Source of the DNA: CAYVUM01 sp964454795
GTDB lineage: Bacteria > Pseudomonadota > Alphaproteobacteria > Rhodospirillales > Defluviicoccaceae
Assembly (NCBI GenBank): GCA_964454795.1
Contig: CAYVUM010000001.1
Location: forward strand, 17,491 to 81,490
Length of the DNA stretch: 64,000 nucleotides
Direction: 5' to 3'
Positions 8,567 through 16,874 of this stretch are shown here, piece by piece. A program made the position numbers and the translations under genes. Position 1 is the stretch's first letter; each line of letters starts with the position of its first letter. The notes beneath the pieces were generated by a model. The model did not search any database, had not been told where the DNA came from, and saw nothing but the letters and a program-made list of their open reading frames with translations.

Positions 8567-9478
8567 ATGACCCTGCAGAAGCTCCTCGTTCCCGTCAGCC
8601 AGCCTGAGGTGGTGCGGCCGCGGCTATCCGTGGCCGCGGCGATCGCCCGGGCGTTCCGGGCCCACATCGACGTCCTGCATGTGCGCGCCGACCCGCAGGA
8701 GGCGGTGCCGCTGCTGGGCGAGGGGGTCTCGGGGGCGATGATCGAAGACCTGATGGCGATGACCGAGCGCGAGGGTCGCCACCGTGCGGAGGCCGTCCGC
8801 GCCGCCTTCGATGCCGCCCGGGCTGCGCTCGACCTGCCTCTGGTCGACCGGGCGCGCCCGGCCCCGGCCGGCGCGGGGGGCGCCGGGGCCGAGCGGCCGT
8901 CGATCGCCTGGACGGAGCGGGTCGGCCGGGAAGACGACGAGGTGGTCCGCGACGGTCACCTGAGTGACCTGATCGTGTTCGGGCGACCGCAGGGGGAGGG
9001 CTCTGCGGCCGCGCCCTCGACCCTGAACGCCGCCCTGTTCGAGAGCGGCCGGCCGGTGCTGGTGATCCCGCCGCCGCCAGCCGGCTTCGAGGCTGGCGGC
9101 CTTCCCGTCCACGAGGTGGGCCGCCACATTGCCCTCGCCTGGAACGCGAGCGCGGAGGCAACCCGCGCCCTGGCGGCCGCCATGCCGTTCCTGGTCCGGG
9201 CGGATCTGGTGGTGGTGCTCTGCGTCGGCGAGGAGGCCGGGCCGGCAACGCCGGTGGTTGACTATCTGGCGCTGCACGGCGTCTCCGCCCGGGCGGGCAC
9301 CGTGCCGTCAGGCACTCAGTCTGTGGGCGCGGTGTTGCTGGACGCGGCCGTCGCCGGCGGTGCCGACCTGTTGGTCATGGGGGCCTACACCCACGGCCGC
9401 CTTTACGAAATGATCATCGGCGGCGCGACCCGCCACGTGCTCGACCACGCGGCGGTCCCCCTGCTGATGGTGCACTGA
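8567..9478 (+). CDS. Universal stress protein, tandem-domain
   Basis: This 303-residue cytoplasmic protein has two UspA-like domains. The first (about 1-165) opens LQKLLVPVSQPEVVRPRLS and ends ALFESGRPVLVIPPPP. The second (about 180-303) contains the ATP-binding signature MGAYTHGRLYEMIIGGATRHVL (read as G-x2-G-x9-G-A/S-T) near the C terminus and ends with PLLMVH. The first domain has lost the clear glycine motif, so nucleotide binding is likely only in the second. The gene is preceded by a possible terminator and probably has its own promoter, although none is obvious in the 87-nt gap. Confidence 0.87.
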   Translation: MTLQKLLVPVSQPEVVRPRLSVAAAIARAFRAHIDVLHVRADPQEAVPLLGEGVSGAMIEDLMAMTEREGRHRAEAVRAAFDAARAALDLPLVDRARPAPAGAGGAGAERPSIAWTERVGREDDEVVRDGHLSDLIVFGRPQGEGSAAAPSTLNAALFESGRPVLVIPPPPAGFEAGGLPVHEVGRHIALAWNASAEATRALAAAMPFLVRADLVVVLCVGEEAGPATPVVDYLALHGVSARAGTVPSGTQSVGAVLLDAAVAGGADLLVMGAYTHGRLYEMIIGGATRHVLDHAAVPLLMVH

Positions 9479-9501
9479 AGCGCGCAAACAGGGCAGAGCG
9501 C

Positions 9502-10440
9502 ATGCCCGGAGCGATGATTCGCGGGGGGCCGGCGCCGCAGCCGGTCACCGGCGGCGGGCGGCCGGCGGTGGTGATCACCGGCGCCAGCCGGGGTATCGGC
9601 CACGCCACGGCCAAGGTGTTTCTCGACCGGGGCTGGCAGATCATCACCTGCTCCCGCGATCCGGTGCCCGCAGCCTGNNNNNNNNNNGCCGCCACGTTCA
9701 CGCCACCGGTGTAGGCTCGCTCGAAGGCGAGGAGCTCCACGAGCTCGTCGTCGGGGCCGGGGTCCCCGGCCAGGCAGCCCACGGCCGCGCCGTAGACCAC
9801 CTGCACCCGCGACCCCGTGCCCGAAGCCTGCCGGCGCGATCCCAACTGGACCCGGCACTTCCCCACCGACCTTGGCGACCGGGCAAGCCTGCGCACCTTT
9901 ATCGCCGAGGCCACCGATGCGCTCGCCGGCGGGCCCCTGCAGGCGCTGGTGAACAACGCCGGGGTCTCGCCGAAGAGTCCCTATAAGGAGCGGCTCGGCT
10001 GCCTGAACGGCGACCTGTCCGCCTGGCAGGAGGTGTTCGAGCTCAACCTGTTCGCGGCTCTGGAGTTGGCCCGGGGCTTCGCTGCGTCCCTGCACCGGGG
10101 CCGCGGCGCAATTGTCAACGTCACCTCGATCGCCGGCCATGCGGTGCACCCGTTCGCCGGGTCCGCCTATTCCACCTCGAAAGCCGCGCTCTCAGCGCTG
10201 ACCCGGGAGCTGGCCCATGAGTTCGCCGCCCTCGGGGTCCGGGTCAACGCGGTCTGTCCGGGCGAGATCCAGACGGCGATGATCCAGCCCGAGTATGAGT
10301 CGCTGATCCCGCATATCCCCCTCGAGCGGATGGGTGCGCCCGAGGATGTGGCCCATGCCATCCATTACCTGTGCAGTGCCGAGGCGGGCTACATCACCGG
10401 CACCGAGCTGTGGGTGACCGGCGGCCAGCATCTGTACTGA
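9502..10440 (+). CDS. SDR-family NAD(P)-dependent oxidoreductase, interrupted by a scaffold gap
   Basis: Two pieces clearly belong to one short-chain dehydrogenase. Piece one (9502-9677) has the TGASRGIG nucleotide-binding motif after GRPAVVITG. Piece two (from about 9796 to 10440) has NNAG, the catalytic Ser in VTSIAG, and the Tyr/Lys pair in SAYSTSKAALSALTREL. It ends GTELWVTGGQHLY. Between them lie ten Ns and about 110 nt that do not fit the family and introduce stop codons. The end of piece one and the start of piece two repeat the same 33 nt with four mismatches, so the native gene was probably continuous. Substrate unknown. Confidence 0.8.
9678..9797. other. Assembly gap (10 Ns) plus about 110 nt of foreign-looking sequence
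   Basis: Ns occupy 9678-9687. Bases 9688-9797 break the SDR reading frame. On the opposite strand they encode a plausible fragment of an unrelated protein (QVVYGAAVGCLAGDPGP, DDELVELLAFERAYTGG). The flanking 33-mers 9645-9677 and 9798-9830 are near-identical, as expected if two contig ends that should overlap were joined with extra sequence between them. Confidence 0.85.
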
Positions 10441-10484
10441 ACCGACTTGGGTCAGAAACGACCCGCAACCTGAGCGCCGTCCGG

Positions 10485-11273
10485 TCAGGTCCGCGTCGCT
10501 GCACAGCGGCGGATGACCGGCACGAGCCCTGGGTCCTCGCCGATCGCCCCCAGATAGATCACGTCCTCGCGGTGGGTGGCGGCGATCGCCTCGACGATGT
10601 CCCGGCCAGCGTGGAGACCGGCTGCGGCGAACAGGGCGACGATGACCACCAGTCCGGGCAGGGTTTCGAGGGCGGCGGCAATCGCCGGCGGCTCCTCCAG
10701 GTAGGCGGTGAGAACCGCGGCAAACCGCCCGGTCGCGCGGACCCGGCCGGCCTGCCGTTCCGTGGCCTCCCGCGAATCCGGACCTTTGGTGGAACCATGG
10801 CCGACGATCAGCAGGCTGCAAGCCGTCGGCTCGAGCCCGAAATCGCGGCAAGCCGTGCCGGCGCGGTCGGCGACCAGGCTGGCAAGCAGCGGGTCCAGGC
10901 CAACCGGCGGACAGAGGCGAAGGGCCGGACGGGCACCGCCGGCAAAGCCGGTCTTCTCGGTGAGCCGGGCGGGGAGCAACTCGCGTACGTAGTAGCCGTC
11001 GGACATGAAAACCGGCACGATCGCGACCCGGGGGGTGGCAATCCGGCAGAGCGCCGCCGCCGGCCCGGCGCCGCCGAACAGCGTCGCTGTCGCCACCTCT
11101 GCAAAGCCGGCCCCGGCAGCCAGGCTTGCCGCGTGGCGGGCCAGCATGCGCTCGGCTGCGGGATCGCCGCGACGGGAGCCATGGCCGACAAGGAGAAGGC
11201 CTTCGGCAACCGTTTTCGCGGCCAGCGGCCCGTGCGGACCCGGGACGGTGGAGCCGTCAGGCATGGCGGGCAT
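10485..11273 (-). CDS. CbiX/SirB-type sirohydrochlorin chelatase-like protein
   Basis: The 262-residue protein has two CbiX-like halves, each with a GHGS motif (LLLVGHGSRRGD near residue 27 and LLIVGHGSTKGP near 156). The family inserts Co2+ or Fe2+ into sirohydrochlorin. The second half keeps a G-x-H-x3-D-I motif (AAGLHAGRDIVEAI). The equivalent position of the first half reads MSDGYYVRELLP, lacking the histidine, so only the C-terminal half looks fully equipped for metal chelation. The start overlaps the end of cobA by 17 nt (ATG at 11273; ATG at 11264 also possible). The cobA neighbour makes siroheme or cobalamin synthesis the likely context. Confidence 0.82.
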   Translation of the reverse strand: MPAMPDGSTVPGPHGPLAAKTVAEGLLLVGHGSRRGDPAAERMLARHAASLAAGAGFAEVATATLFGGAGPAAALCRIATPRVAIVPVFMSDGYYVRELLPARLTEKTGFAGGARPALRLCPPVGLDPLLASLVADRAGTACRDFGLEPTACSLLIVGHGSTKGPDSREATERQAGRVRATGRFAAVLTAYLEEPPAIAAALETLPGLVVIVALFAAAGLHAGRDIVEAIAATHREDVIYLGAIGEDPGLVPVIRRCAATRT

Positions 11274-12051
11274 CGCTCAGCGGTGCGGCGGCAAGCCGGG
11301 GCGCCGCGCGGCTGAGACCGAGGGTGTCGATGAGGCCGACGACCCGGCCGATCACCACCAGGACCGGTCCGTCGAAGCCGGCATCGGCAGTGGCGCGGGC
11401 GATGTCGCCGAGGCTGGCGGTCACGTGACGTTGCTGGGGGCGCGTGCCATTGCAGATCGCCGCGGCCGGAGTGGTCTCGGCGAGGCCGTGGGCGATCAGC
11501 CGGACGACGATCTGCGGCAGGTTGGCGACCCCCATGTAGACGACCAGGGTCGTGTCCGGGTCGGCGAGGCCGCGCCAGTCCAGGTCCAGCTCGGCATCGT
11601 TGCGGCAGTGGCCGGTGACCAGCCGGACCCCGGAAGCAACCCCGCGATGGGTGAGGGGAAAGCCGACGGCAGCGGCACAGCCGGACGCAGACGTGACACC
11701 GGGAACCGCCTCGCAGCGGACGCCGTGGTCGCGGAGAAACGCCGCCTCCTCGCTGCCGCGGCCGAACAGAAACGGATCTCCGCCCTTGAGCCGGACCACC
11801 ACCCGGCCATCGCGGGCGAGGCGGACGAGCATGGCATTGATCGCATCCTGGGGGATGGGGTGGGACTTGGGCTGCTTGCCGACGCTGATCCGCGGGGTGC
11901 CGGTCGGGATCAGCGCCAGGATCTCCTCGGAGACCAGACGATCGTAGACAACCACGTCCGCTTCCAGAAGCAGCCGGTGGGCCTTGCGGGTCAGGAGCTC
12001 CGGGTCCCCCGGCCCGGCGCCCACAAGATAGACAACTGAGGGCTTGGACAT
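11257..12051 (-). CDS. cobA: Uroporphyrinogen-III C-methyltransferase (SUMT)
   Basis: This 264-residue enzyme transfers two methyl groups from S-adenosylmethionine to uroporphyrinogen III, giving precorrin-2, the entry to siroheme and cobalamin. Signatures visible are VYLVGAGPGDPELLT near residues 6-20, the VVVRLKGGDPFLFGRGSEE loop, and PGVTSASGCAAAVGFPLTHR. The ATG at 12051 gives the family N terminus MSKPSVVYLVG. An AGGA directly abuts it, so initiation may depend on weaker upstream purines. It lacks the CysG dehydrogenase/ferrochelatase domain. A CbiX-like gene overlaps its 3' end, and a LysR regulator diverges from it. Confidence 0.94.
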   Translation of the reverse strand: MSKPSVVYLVGAGPGDPELLTRKAHRLLLEADVVVYDRLVSEEILALIPTGTPRISVGKQPKSHPIPQDAINAMLVRLARDGRVVVRLKGGDPFLFGRGSEEAAFLRDHGVRCEAVPGVTSASGCAAAVGFPLTHRGVASGVRLVTGHCRNDAELDLDWRGLADPDTTLVVYMGVANLPQIVVRLIAHGLAETTPAAAICNGTRPQQRHVTASLGDIARATADAGFDGPVLVVIGRVVGLIDTLGLSRAAPRLAAAPLSDARHA

Positions 12052-12194
12052 TCCTGAGGTTCGCTCCCCGCCTGAATTTCGCAACCGGCCCGTGGCCGGC
12101 ACCCGCACCGCGGCTCTGCTCCGAGTGTTCGGCCCACGACCGCTCGGCCGGTGCGCCGAATGGGCGGCCCCGCCGGCCGCGGCCGCTGACCCGA

Positions 12195-12223
12195 TTAGTA
12201 CCGGCGCCGGCCGGTGCTATAAA
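12195..12223 (+). promoter_or_regulatory. Putative promoter for the LysR-type regulator gene
   Basis: TTAGTA (12195-12200), a 17-nt spacer, then TATAAA (12218-12223), 31 nt before the ATG. The -10 match is good and spacing ideal; the -35 is weak. LysR regulators commonly bind such divergent gaps (here shared with cobA). Confidence 0.4.
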
Positions 12224-12254
12224 TGCCGAAGTTTCCGGGTAGGGTGTTCCTTCC

Positions 12255-13220
12255 ATGCCGACCCTTCGCCAGCTTCGCTATCTCGCCGCCGTCGCCGATA
12301 CCCTGAACTTCCGCAGGGCGGCCGAACGGTGCCATGTCAGCCAGCCGACCCTCAGCGATCAAATCCGCGAGCTGGAGGGCCGGCTCCGTGTGCAGCTGAT
12401 CGAGCGCAGCCGCCGGCAGGTCCTCCTCACCCCCATCGGCCGTGAGGTCGTGGACCGGGCCCGCCGGGTCCTTCGGGAGGTGGAGGATATCGTCGAACTG
12501 GCCGAACGCGGGCGCCACGTGCTGGAGGGCACCCTGCGACTGGGCGTTCTGCCGTCGATCGGCCCATACCTGCTGCCGCCCGTTCTGCCCTATCTGCATG
12601 CGCGCTACCCCAGCCTCAACCTTTATTTACGAGAAGATAATGCAAAAAATTTATTAGCACGTCTTGCCGACGGGGATTTGGATTTGCTGCTTTTCCCGGT
12701 CCCCGTCAAGTCCGGCGATCTGGTCACCGCTGAGCTTTTCGAAGAGCCGCTGCACCTCGCCCTGCCTGCCGATCACCCCCTTGCCGAACGCGACGGTCTT
12801 TCGCCGGCTGACATCGGCGATCTGACGATCCTTGCCCTTGAGCCCGGCCACAGTCTGCATCGGACCGTGCTGAGCCTGTGCGAGCAGTTCGGGGCGCAGC
12901 CCTTGCTCGATTTCGCAACCACGAGCCTCGATACCCTGCGATGCATGGCCGGGATGGGCATGGGGGCTACTTTCCTGCCGGCGCTTTACGTCCGGGCCGA
13001 AGCCCGGTTTGATCCGCAGATCGCCGTGCGTGAGATCGGCTCGCCAACCCCGACCCGGGTGATCGGCCTGGTCTGGCGGCGCAATTCAGCGCGCAGCAGC
13101 GAGTATCAGGCGCTTGCGACCCATATCCGCGATGTCCTCGCCAGTGAAGTGGCCGACGTGCGGGTGCTGCGCGACAGCGACCCGGCGAGCGCGCCGCAGG
13201 GCTTCCGCCTCGCCGATTGA
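12255..13220 (+). CDS. LysR-family regulator of OxyR type lacking the peroxidatic cysteine
   Basis: This 321-residue transcription factor has an N-terminal winged helix-turn-helix (residues 1-60, AAVADTLNFRRAAERCHVSQ) and an OxyR-like effector domain. OxyR senses H2O2 by a disulfide between Cys199 and Cys208 (E. coli numbering). Here the matching segment reads EPGHSLHRTVLSLCEQFGA, so the first position is Ser200 while Cys209 is kept at the same 9-residue spacing. The following TTSLDTLRCMAGMGMG is also OxyR-like. It may therefore sense something other than peroxide, or use another cysteine. Codons for residues about 122-136 (12618-12662) are strikingly AT-rich compared with the rest. It diverges from cobA; the DUF1476 gene lies downstream. 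Confidence 0.88.
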   Translation: MPTLRQLRYLAAVADTLNFRRAAERCHVSQPTLSDQIRELEGRLRVQLIERSRRQVLLTPIGREVVDRARRVLREVEDIVELAERGRHVLEGTLRLGVLPSIGPYLLPPVLPYLHARYPSLNLYLREDNAKNLLARLADGDLDLLLFPVPVKSGDLVTAELFEEPLHLALPADHPLAERDGLSPADIGDLTILALEPGHSLHRTVLSLCEQFGAQPLLDFATTSLDTLRCMAGMGMGATFLPALYVRAEARFDPQIAVREIGSPTPTRVIGLVWRRNSARSSEYQALATHIRDVLASEVADVRVLRDSDPASAPQGFRLAD

Positions 13221-13227
13221 TAGGAAA

Positions 13228-13257
13228 AATCGATCAAAAAAGACCCGTTAATCGATT
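13228..13257. repeat. AATCGAT inverted repeat upstream of the DUF1476 gene
   Basis: Seven-base arms AATCGAT (13228-13234) and ATCGATT (13251-13257) are separated by 16 nt of AT-rich sequence just after the LysR stop codon and about 120 nt before the next start. It could be an operator or a weak hairpin. Confidence 0.35.
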
Positions 13258-13374
13258 GGCAATATCATCGCCAGAGGCGCATATCCTCCTCGGTTACCGC
13301 CGTGATCCGAGAGATCGGCCGGGTGCCGGAACGGGGTCGGTTGTGGAAGCCCGTTCATAGGGAGGGATTTCGCC

Positions 13375-13716
13375 ATGTTTTTCAAGCCTGAGAGCCGTCG
13401 ACAGGAGGGGAAGCTGGCCGCTGAACAGGACCTCCATTTTGCCATCCGGAACCGTCGAAACAAGCTGCTCGGCCTGTGGGCTGCGGGTCAGTCCGGCCGG
13501 ACCGGCGATGACGCTGAGACCTATGCTCGTGAAATCGTCCGCATCGGCATCGCTGCGCCCAGCGATCCGGCAGTCGTCGAGCGGATCACCGCTGACCTTG
13601 CGGCCGCCGGGCGGGCGGTCAGCGCCGCTGCCGTCAGCGACGAAATGGAGCGCCTCGAGGGCGTTGCGGCTTTGGAGTATGGCCAGCCGACACCGCCCTC
13701 CCAGTCGGCTGTCTGA
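13375..13716 (+). CDS. DUF1476 protein, F1-ATPase inhibitor zeta-subunit family
   Basis: The 113-residue helical protein contains the family hallmark RRNKLLGLWAAG at about residues 27-38, followed by an alternating helix pattern (DAETYAREIVRIGIAAPSDPAVVERI, ADLAAAGRAVSAAAVSDEM; both family-like). In alphaproteobacteria such as Paracoccus this family is the zeta subunit, which blocks ATP hydrolysis by F1. A GGGAGGG site lies 8 nt before the ATG. The N-terminal 20 residues, the inhibitory part in zeta, differ from the usual sequence (MFFKPESRRQEGKLAAEQDL), so inhibitory activity is uncertain. The Mrp antiporter operon begins 56 nt downstream, an interesting bioenergetic neighbour. Confidence 0.85.
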   Translation: MFFKPESRRQEGKLAAEQDLHFAIRNRRNKLLGLWAAGQSGRTGDDAETYAREIVRIGIAAPSDPAVVERITADLAAAGRAVSAAAVSDEMERLEGVAALEYGQPTPPSQSAV

Positions 13717-13772
13717 GACCGGGCCGCGCCATGGCTGCCCGATTCCGAAACCAATGGTGATCTGAGCGGCGG

Positions 13773-16064
13773 ATGGCGACTGCTGCAACCGGAGAGTCCG
13801 CGCGGGCAGGGCCGTGGAGTGCGGCCCTGCTGTCTGCAACCTCGGCGGCTGGTGCGGTTGCGCTGGGCTTGATGATTCCCCAGGTTGCCGCCGGCGATCC
13901 GGTGCAGGCCGCTTGGCCGTGGATCCCCTCCCTCGGCATCGAGCTGTCGTTTATGGTCGATGGCCTGGGGCTGCTGTTCGCGCTGTTGATCGCCGGGATC
14001 GGCGCGTTTATCGCCCTCTATGCCGGGGCCTACCTGCGCGGACACCCCCGTCAGGTGCGTTTCGTGATCTGGCTCGCGGTGTTCGAGGCCTCGATGCTCG
14101 GCCTTGTCCTGGCCGATGACCTGATGACGCTGTTCGTCTTCTGGGAGTTGACGACGATTTCGTCGTTCATGCTGATCGGCTTTCAGGAGGAAGAAGCCAA
14201 GGCGCGCCGCAACGCCCTTCAGTCTCTGCTCATTACCGGCATCGGCGGGCTCGCGCTGCTCGCCGGCTTCCTGCTCATCGCCGATGCGGCCGGCACGTTC
14301 AGCATCAGCGAGATCCGGGCCGGTGGTGACCTGCTCCGCGACCACGAGCTCTATCTGGCGATCCTCGTCCTGGTGTTTGCCGGTGCCTTCACCAAGTCGG
14401 CGCAGGTGCCATTCCACGTCTGGCTGCCCAACGCCATGGCCGCACCGACGCCGGTCAGCGCCTATCTGCACTCGGCGACGATGGTCAAGGCAGGGATTTA
14501 TCTGCTTGCCCGCTTTCACGACACGCTGGGGGGGACGCCCGAGTGGATCTGGACGCTGACGCTGGTCGGCGCGGCGACCGCAGTATGGGCGTCGGTGCTG
14601 GCGGTGCGCCAGACCGACCTCAAGCTGGCGCTGGCCTATACGACCCTGATGGCGCTCGGCACCCTGACCATGTTTCTCGGCGCTGACTCCGACGTGGGAA
14701 TTTCCGCAGCGGTCACCTTCCTGATCGTCCACGCCCTCTACAAAAGCGCGCTGTTCCTGGTCGTCGGCAACATCGACCACGGCGCCGGAACCCGCGAGAT
14801 TGACCGCCTGGGCGGCTTGCGCACGGTACTGCCGTTCACGGCGGTGGCCGCCGCGATCGCCGCCATGTCCATGGCCGGCTTTCCGCCGTTTCTCGGGTTC
14901 ATCGGCAAGGAGCTGAAGTATGAGGGGGCGCTGGCGATCGCCTCGGAGCCGTGGCTGGTGACGACCGCTGCCGTTTCGGCCAATGCCCTGATGATCGTGG
15001 TGGCCGGGATGGTGGCGCTGCGGCCCTTCTTTGGGAACCGGCGGGCGGCGACCGATACCCCCCATGAGGCGCCGTTCGCCATGCTCGCCGGTCCTCTTGT
15101 GCTGGCGGGACTCGGCCTCGTCTTCGGGATCTTGACGCCCGAGGTCAACGCCGCACTGGTGCAACCGGCCGTGGCCGCGGTGCTGAACGGTCCTGTGCAG
15201 ATTTCCCTCAAGCTCTGGCATGGCATCAACCTGCCGCTGCTGCTGTCGGTCCTCACGCTGAGCGCCGGACTGACTCTCTATGCGGCATATCCGATGGTGC
15301 GAGGCGCACTCACCGCGGCGCTCGACCGGTTTCCCGTCGACAGCGATCGCTGCTACGACGCGGTCATGGCGGGCCTGGTCCGTCTCGCCGGCTGGCAGAC
15401 CCGGTTGCTGCAGGGCGGGCTGCTGCGCCGCTATCTGTTCTTCATTTTCGCGACCCTTGCCGGTGGGGTCGGACTCGCGCTGATCACGGCCGGCGTGGCC
15501 TGGACCCTGCCTGTATGGCCCGATCTGCCTCTCTACCAGTGGGCGATCGTGGTGGCGATCATGATCGGGACCTTCGTTTCGGCCGTGACCCACTCGCGAC
15601 TGGCGGCGATCTGTGCGCTTGGCATCGTCGGCTCCGGGGTGTCGCTGATTTTCCTCTTCTACGGGGCGCCCGACGTGGCGATGACCCAGATCCTCGTCGA
15701 AATCCTGTTTGTCGTGATCATTGCCATCGTCCTGCTGCGGCTGCCCTCGATCCGCCACGTCGCCGAGCGGTCGTCGGCCGGACGCTTGCGGGACGCCGCG
15801 CTGGCGGTGTTGTCCGGCGGCGTGATCGCGGTGCTGACCCTGCTTGTCACGGCGACCCCGCCCGACCTTCGGATCAGTGAGTACTTCGCCGAAGCCAGCA
15901 AGCCCGAGGCGCACGGCGGCAACATCGTCAACGTCATCCTCGTCGACTTCCGCGCTTTCGACACGCTCGGCGAAATCATTGTCGTCGGAACCGCAGCCCT
16001 TGCGGTGTTCTCGTTGATTGCCGCCCGACGGTGGGCGGGCCGGCTGGCGGAGGACCGGTCATGA
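13773..16064 (+). CDS. mnhA: Na+/H+ antiporter (Mrp/Mnh) subunit A
   Basis: This 763-residue multi-spanning inner-membrane protein is related to the NuoL subunit of complex I. The proton_antipo_M core is obvious: the FVFWELTTISSFMLIGFQ segment, and KSAQVPFHVWLPNAMAAPTP with the conserved Lys of the antiporter path. Further on come VSAYLHSATMVKAG and HALYKSALFLVVGNIDHG. The last 150 residues form the extra MrpB/DUF4040-like membrane domain (FYGAPDVAMTQILVEILFVV). It is the first gene of mnhABCDEFG and the subunit usually credited with ion translocation together with D. The complex extrudes Na+ (or K+) in exchange for protons. Its stop overlaps mnhB by 4 nt. Confidence 0.95.
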   Translation: MATAATGESARAGPWSAALLSATSAAGAVALGLMIPQVAAGDPVQAAWPWIPSLGIELSFMVDGLGLLFALLIAGIGAFIALYAGAYLRGHPRQVRFVIWLAVFEASMLGLVLADDLMTLFVFWELTTISSFMLIGFQEEEAKARRNALQSLLITGIGGLALLAGFLLIADAAGTFSISEIRAGGDLLRDHELYLAILVLVFAGAFTKSAQVPFHVWLPNAMAAPTPVSAYLHSATMVKAGIYLLARFHDTLGGTPEWIWTLTLVGAATAVWASVLAVRQTDLKLALAYTTLMALGTLTMFLGADSDVGISAAVTFLIVHALYKSALFLVVGNIDHGAGTREIDRLGGLRTVLPFTAVAAAIAAMSMAGFPPFLGFIGKELKYEGALAIASEPWLVTTAAVSANALMIVVAGMVALRPFFGNRRAATDTPHEAPFAMLAGPLVLAGLGLVFGILTPEVNAALVQPAVAAVLNGPVQISLKLWHGINLPLLLSVLTLSAGLTLYAAYPMVRGALTAALDRFPVDSDRCYDAVMAGLVRLAGWQTRLLQGGLLRRYLFFIFATLAGGVGLALITAGVAWTLPVWPDLPLYQWAIVVAIMIGTFVSAVTHSRLAAICALGIVGSGVSLIFLFYGAPDVAMTQILVEILFVVIIAIVLLRLPSIRHVAERSSAGRLRDAALAVLSGGVIAVLTLLVTATPPDLRISEYFAEASKPEAHGGNIVNVILVDFRAFDTLGEIIVVGTAALAVFSLIAARRWAGRLAEDRS

Positions 16065-16465
16065 GCACGTTGATCCTGCGAACAGCAAGCCGGCCGATCA
16101 TTGTCCTGATGCTGATCTTTGCCGTGTACCTGCTGCTGCGCGGGCACAATCTCCCCGGCGGCGGGTTTGTTGCCGGACTGGCCGCCGCGATTGCCCTCGT
16201 TCTCGGAGAATACGCCTACGGGCGACAAGCCGTCCTGGTCGCGCTGCCGATCGTTCCTCAGTCCATACTCGTCGTCGGTCTGGCGACGGCGCTGCTCTCC
16301 GGGATGCTTGCCGCTGCGGCCGGAGCACCGTTTCTGACCGGCCTCTGGATTTTTCCGCTCGGGCTGCCGCTGGGCACCCCGCTGTTGTTTGATGTCGGCG
16401 TCTTCCTGGTCGTGGTCGGCGGCGTGGTCACGCTGATCACCGCGCTTGAGGAGGAGCCCGACTGA
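16061..16465 (+). CDS. mnhB: Na+/H+ antiporter subunit B
   Basis: This 134-residue hydrophobic subunit has four predicted membrane segments and the MnhB hallmark LLRGHNLPGGGFVAGLAAA near residues 26-44. The ATG at 16061 overlaps the mnhA stop (ATGA) and follows a GGAGG site. An earlier in-frame GTG-type start inside mnhA is unlikely. Length and order match the operon type in which A and B are separate genes. Confidence 0.93.
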   Translation: MSTLILRTASRPIIVLMLIFAVYLLLRGHNLPGGGFVAGLAAAIALVLGEYAYGRQAVLVALPIVPQSILVVGLATALLSGMLAAAAGAPFLTGLWIFPLGLPLGTPLLFDVGVFLVVVGGVVTLITALEEEPD

Positions 16466-16466
16466 C

Positions 16467-16874
16467 ATGGAAACGGTTGTCGCGATCCTCGTTGGCGTGC
16501 TGTTCGGTGCCTGCGTTTACCTCATGCTGAGCCCGAACCTGGTGCGCTTCCTTTTCGGCCTGGTGCTGATCGGCAATGCCGCCAATCTGCTGATTTTCGC
16601 CGCCGGCGGGCTGACCTTCGGCGAGCCGGCGATCGTGCCTGAAGATCTCCAGGCGCCGGTGGCGATGACCGCCAATCCGCTGCCTCAGGCCCTGATCCTC
16701 ACCGCGATCGTGATCGGGTTCGGGTTGCTGTCATTCGCCCTGGCGCTGGCCGCGCGCGCCTACGCGACCTTCCACACGCTGGACACGGACTCCATGCGGG
16801 TAGCAGAGCCGGCAGACGCCCTGACCCCGAATCCGGAGGAAGACAACACCCCGCTGCGTAAGGACGCGGCATGA
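16467..16874 (+). CDS. mnhC: Na+/H+ antiporter subunit C (NuoK-like)
   Basis: This 135-residue protein is homologous to complex I NuoK. Three membrane segments include VYLMLSPNLVRFLFGLVLIGNAANLLIF and the conserved DPLPQALILTAIVIGF-type segment (here ANPLPQALILTAIVIGFGLL). A hydrophilic tail of about 30 residues is longer than usual. It starts one base after the mnhB stop codon, preceded by GAGGAGG, and its stop overlaps mnhD by 4 nt. Confidence 0.93.
   Translation: METVVAILVGVLFGACVYLMLSPNLVRFLFGLVLIGNAANLLIFAAGGLTFGEPAIVPEDLQAPVAMTANPLPQALILTAIVIGFGLLSFALALAARAYATFHTLDTDSMRVAEPADALTPNPEEDNTPLRKDAA

Noticed and set aside
9688..9797. A small genuine minus-strand gene inside the SDR
   Set aside because: It has no start or stop of its own and is bounded by the N-run and a near-duplicate, so it is better explained as a misjoined contig tip.
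10449..10464. Terminator after the SDR gene
   Set aside because: Only a 5-bp stem (GGGTC/GACCC) with no following T-run.
13521..15914. A 797-codon minus-strand open frame opposite mnhA
   Set aside because: Its composition (RDQ/HGH-rich) is that of an antisense shadow, whereas mnhA has clear family motifs on the plus strand.
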